From NCBI GenBank assembly GCA_002385475.1, contig DGDO01000022.1, positions 1-7,829 on the forward strand: a stretch of DNA of 7,829 bases. The letters are read 5' to 3'. The translations under genes and the position numbers were made by a program. The notes under the pieces were generated by a model, which did no database searches, was not told where the DNA came from, and saw nothing but the letters and a program-made list of their open reading frames with translations. This DNA comes from Candidatus Sordicultor fermentans (GTDB taxonomy: Bacteria > Atribacterota > Atribacteria > Atribacterales > Caldatribacteriaceae). Below, piece by piece: positions 6,110 through 7,829 of this stretch (the stretch's first letter is position 1; each line of letters starts with the position of its first letter).

Positions 6110-6892
6110 TCACCATATCGTATAGCCTCCATCCATAACCAGAACGCTTCCCGTAACATAAGAAGAAGCAGGAGAAGCCAGAAAAACACAGGGACCTTTA
6201 ATTTCTTCCGGGTTACCCAGACGACCAAAAGGAGTAAGCTTTTTCCACAGGTCAGCATAATCAGGATATTCTTTCAAAAGGTCACCCACTAATTGCGTTT
6301 CCATGTAACCGGGAGCAATGGTGTTAACCCGAATATTGTAAGGAGCCCACTCGGAGGCCAGAGATTTAGTTAGCATAATTACTCCCGCTTTTGAGGAGTT
6401 ATAATGAGATTGAGCCTGAGGAGTATTGACTACTAATCCCGACATAGAAGAAATATTTATAATACTCCCTTTTTTTCTTTTAATCATCTCTCTTCCCACT
6501 GCCTGGCAACACAAAAATACTCCATTTAAGTTGACGTCCAGAACTTTTTTCCAATCCTCCTCTGGCATTTCTTCTGCCTTCATCCATTGTCCCACCCCAG
6601 CAGAAGTTACAAGAATATCAATTTTGCCGAAACGCTCCAGAGTTTTCTCAACCATTTCCCCTACTTCTCCTTTTTTGGTAACATCAACGCAGAGAGCCAG
6701 AGAATCCACTCCCAAAGACTGAATATGAGAGGCAACTTTCTGAGCTTTTTCCAGATTCAAATCTGCCACTACTACCTGAGCTCCTGCTTCCCCTAAAGCG
6801 ATGGACATTTGTTCTCCTAAACCTTGTGCTCCACCGGTAACAATAGCTACTTCTCCTTGCAGGCTAAAAAGATCTTTGACATTTGAGGGCAT
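6110..6892 (-). CDS. SDR-family NAD(P)-dependent dehydrogenase, probable sugar or polyol oxidoreductase
   Basis: Classical short-chain dehydrogenase of 260 residues, cytoplasmic. The Rossmann cofactor motif is TGGAQGLG (19-26). Asp44 at the end of the second strand (VVVADLN) favours NAD over NADP. The usual NNAG is here TSAG (96-99). The catalytic set is Asn121, Ser149 (NISSMSG), Tyr164 and Lys168 (YNSSK), followed by the APGYMET loop (193-199) and the C-terminal VTGSVLVMDGG. All catalytic positions are intact. Such proteins include gluconate 5-dehydrogenase, sugar or polyol dehydrogenases and FabG-like reductases, and sequence alone does not separate them. Neighbouring sugar transport genes and the isomerase favour a carbohydrate substrate. 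The start is ATG 6892 with AAGGAGG 8 bases upstream. It begins only 41 bases after tRNA-Pro without a visible terminator. Confidence 0.93.
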   Translation of the reverse strand: MPSNVKDLFSLQGEVAIVTGGAQGLGEQMSIALGEAGAQVVVADLNLEKAQKVASHIQSLGVDSLALCVDVTKKGEVGEMVEKTLERFGKIDILVTSAGVGQWMKAEEMPEEDWKKVLDVNLNGVFLCCQAVGREMIKRKKGSIINISSMSGLVVNTPQAQSHYNSSKAGVIMLTKSLASEWAPYNIRVNTIAPGYMETQLVGDLLKEYPDYADLWKKLTPFGRLGNPEEIKGPCVFLASPASSYVTGSVLVMDGGYTIW

Positions 6893-6933
6893 ATTCTTAT
6901 CCTCCTTATACTAAGAAAATTGCGTCAGGGTTT

Positions 6934-7011
6934 TGGTCGGGGCGAGCCGATTTGAACGGCCGACCACTCGCACCCCAAGCGAGTGCGCTTGCCAGGCTGC
7001 GCCACGCCCCG
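6934..7011 (-). tRNA. tRNA-Pro (anticodon GGG)
   Basis: Full cloverleaf on the minus strand. The acceptor stem CGGGGCG pairs with CGCCCCG, with the C1-G72 pair and A73 characteristic of bacterial tRNA-Pro. The D stem is GCGC/GCGC, the anticodon stem CTCGC/GCGAG with loop TTGGGGT (anticodon GGG at 6976-6974), and the T stem GGCCG/CGGCT with loop TTCAAAT. The 3' CCA is encoded (6936-6934). It reads CCC and CCU codons. It lies between the division gene and the SDR gene, with its own consensus promoter. Confidence 0.97.
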
Positions 7012-7030
7012 ACCACATTTGTATAAAACG

Positions 7031-7059
7031 ATTATAGGTAGAAGAACAAAGATTGTCAA
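7031..7059 (-). promoter_or_regulatory. Perfect consensus sigma-70-type promoter for tRNA-Pro
   Basis: TTGACA (7059-7054) and TATAAT (7036-7031) are separated by exactly 17 bases on the minus strand. The tRNA begins 19 bases after the -10 box, leaving room for a leader of about 12 bases. The stop codon TGA of the upstream division gene is embedded in the -35 hexamer. A full-consensus promoter with optimal spacing predicts strong constitutive transcription. It may also supply the downstream SDR and transporter genes. Confidence 0.92.
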
Positions 7060-7394
7060 TGCTCCGGTGACTCGGGATTAATCACTTTTACTACAATTTC
7101 TCCTGGTTTTACCAATTGCAACCGCTCTCGAGCCAATTTTTCTACATACCAATCTTCGTCTAAGTATTCTCTCTCTTTTTCTAACCTCTCCACTTCCTCA
7201 GATAGTGCGCTTTCCCTCTTTTCTAACTCTTTCATCTCCCGAGCAAGGTCAAAATAATCTACCAATTTATTACTCAGGCGCAAGTTAAAAGAAAACAGAG
7301 AAAGCGCCAAGAAAGCGATGAACAGAAACTTCTCCCATCCCTTTTCAGTAACCGGAAACTTTGAAAACCTCTTTTCCTCGGAAAATAGCGGCAT
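7056..7394 (-). CDS. Septum formation initiator, DivIC/FtsB family
   Basis: Small bitopic cell-division protein of 112 residues that in known relatives joins FtsL and FtsQ/DivIB at the division septum. It has a short cytoplasmic N-terminus, one membrane helix at about 22-40 (KFLFIAFLALSLFSFNLRL), then a charged coiled coil at about 48-80 (AREMKELEKRESALSEEVER onwards). The family's C-terminal block WYVEKLARERLQLVKPGEIV follows (82-101). Placement next to eno is the conserved order seen in many bacteria. The ATG at 7394 overlaps the enolase gene by 50 bases; no other common start codon appears before the membrane helix, and GAGG lies about 12 bases upstream. FtsB and DivIC cannot be told apart from sequence alone, so no symbol is given. 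Confidence 0.88.
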   Translation of the reverse strand: MPLFSEEKRFSKFPVTEKGWEKFLFIAFLALSLFSFNLRLSNKLVDYFDLAREMKELEKRESALSEEVERLEKEREYLDEDWYVEKLARERLQLVKPGEIVVKVINPESPEH

Positions 7395-7829
7395 TATCCA
7401 GCTCTTCCTCGATTCTTAATAGCTGATTATACTTAGCTGTTCTCTCTGAACGACAGAGAGAACCGGTTTTTATTTGACCAGCGTTGCATCCCACCGCAAG
7501 ATCGGCAATAGTGCTATCCTCAGTTTCTCCTGAGCGGTGAGAGATAACCGAGGTATATCCAGCTCTCTTGGCTATTTCAATAGTTTCTAAAGTCTCGGTG
7601 AGAGTTCCAATTTGATTTAACTTAATAAGAATGGAATTACAACATTTCTCCCGAATCCCCCGGAGTAACCTTTCTTTGTTGGTTACAAACAGGTCATCAC
7701 CTACTAACTGCACCTTATCACCCAGGGCAAAAGTGAGCTTTTTCCATCCTTCCCAGTCTTCCTCGGCTAAACCATCTTCGATAGAAATGACAGGATAATT
7801 TTCTACCAAACGGCGGTAAAAATCAATCA
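7345..7829 (-). CDS. eno: Enolase, C-terminal part (5' end beyond the window)
   Basis: Glycolytic phosphopyruvate hydratase, converting 2-phosphoglycerate to phosphoenolpyruvate. About 160 of the usual 420-430 residues are present, open to the right edge. Landmarks are SIEDGLAEEDW (metal-binding Glu), LVGDDLFVTN (metal-binding Asp), SILIKLNQIGT (catalytic Lys, E. coli Lys341), ISHRSGETEDS (substrate loop), and GQIKTGSLCRSERTAKYNQL (E. coli Lys392). All expected active-site residues of this part are intact, so the gene looks functional and merely cut by the edge. The TTG at 7809 is internal, not a start. Its last 50 bases overlap the division gene. Confidence 0.97.
   Translation of the reverse strand, partial: IDFYRRLVENYPVISIEDGLAEEDWEGWKKLTFALGDKVQLVGDDLFVTNKERLLRGIREKCCNSILIKLNQIGTLTETLETIEIAKRAGYTSVISHRSGETEDSTIADLAVGCNAGQIKTGSLCRSERTAKYNQLLRIEEELDNAAIFRGKEVFKVSGY
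7806..7829. repeat. Right copy of 24-base direct terminal repeat
   Basis: Identical to bases 1-24. Here the sequence is in frame with enolase (IDFYRRL leading into VENYPVISIEDG), so this copy is in its natural place. Confidence 0.95.

Noticed and set aside
1..7829. Whole window as a circular plasmid or phage genome
   Set aside because: The terminal repeat is only 24 bases, the closed circle truncates enolase, and there are no replication, packaging, integrase or partition genes.
1..7829. CRISPR arrays, insertion sequences, toxin-antitoxin or defence genes
   Set aside because: No regularly spaced repeats, transposase motifs, terminal inverted repeats or defence-type proteins were found on either strand.

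Overview
The window is 7.8 kb of bacterial chromosome with a moderate to low GC content. Starts are ATG, GTG and TTG behind strong AGGAGG-type ribosome binding sites, and the tRNA carries an encoded CCA. These traits fit an anaerobic, sugar-using, Firmicutes-like or deep-branching lineage (Thermotogota, Atribacterota and Synergistota come to mind). That placement is a low-confidence inference. Nothing in the window is phage-, plasmid- or transposon-like.

Layout from the right edge, mostly on the minus strand. First is the 3' end of enolase, cut by the window edge and overlapping a DivIC/FtsB-type cell division gene. A tRNA-Pro(GGG) follows, with a textbook promoter whose -35 box contains the division gene's stop codon. 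Forty-one bases further on, with no visible terminator, begins a carbohydrate-type cluster: an SDR dehydrogenase, a sugar solute-binding protein, two MalF/MalG-type permeases and a 56-residue two-helix membrane protein too short for ordinary ORF calling. Spacing is tight from the binding protein onward. No ATPase gene is present. Facing this cluster on the plus strand is an L-fucose/L-arabinose isomerase-fold protein, and the two units converge on a short region of hairpins. Divergent from the isomerase is pstS, the phosphate-binding protein, followed by two hairpins and the left edge.

Taken together, the transporter, dehydrogenase and isomerase look like uptake and first steps of catabolism for a sugar, deoxysugar or polyol whose identity the sequence does not reveal. 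PstS is a separate function whose pstCAB partners are not visible.

The points most worth checking are: a perfect 11-bp hairpin inside the first codons of the first permease gene, which could be a translation-sensitive attenuator; the unterminated consensus tRNA promoter upstream of the sugar cluster; the tiny membrane protein; and a 24-base exact direct repeat at the two window ends. That repeat would make the contig look circular, but a circle does not restore enolase, so an assembly overlap or chimera is likelier. No CRISPR array, insertion sequence or clearly novel system was found.
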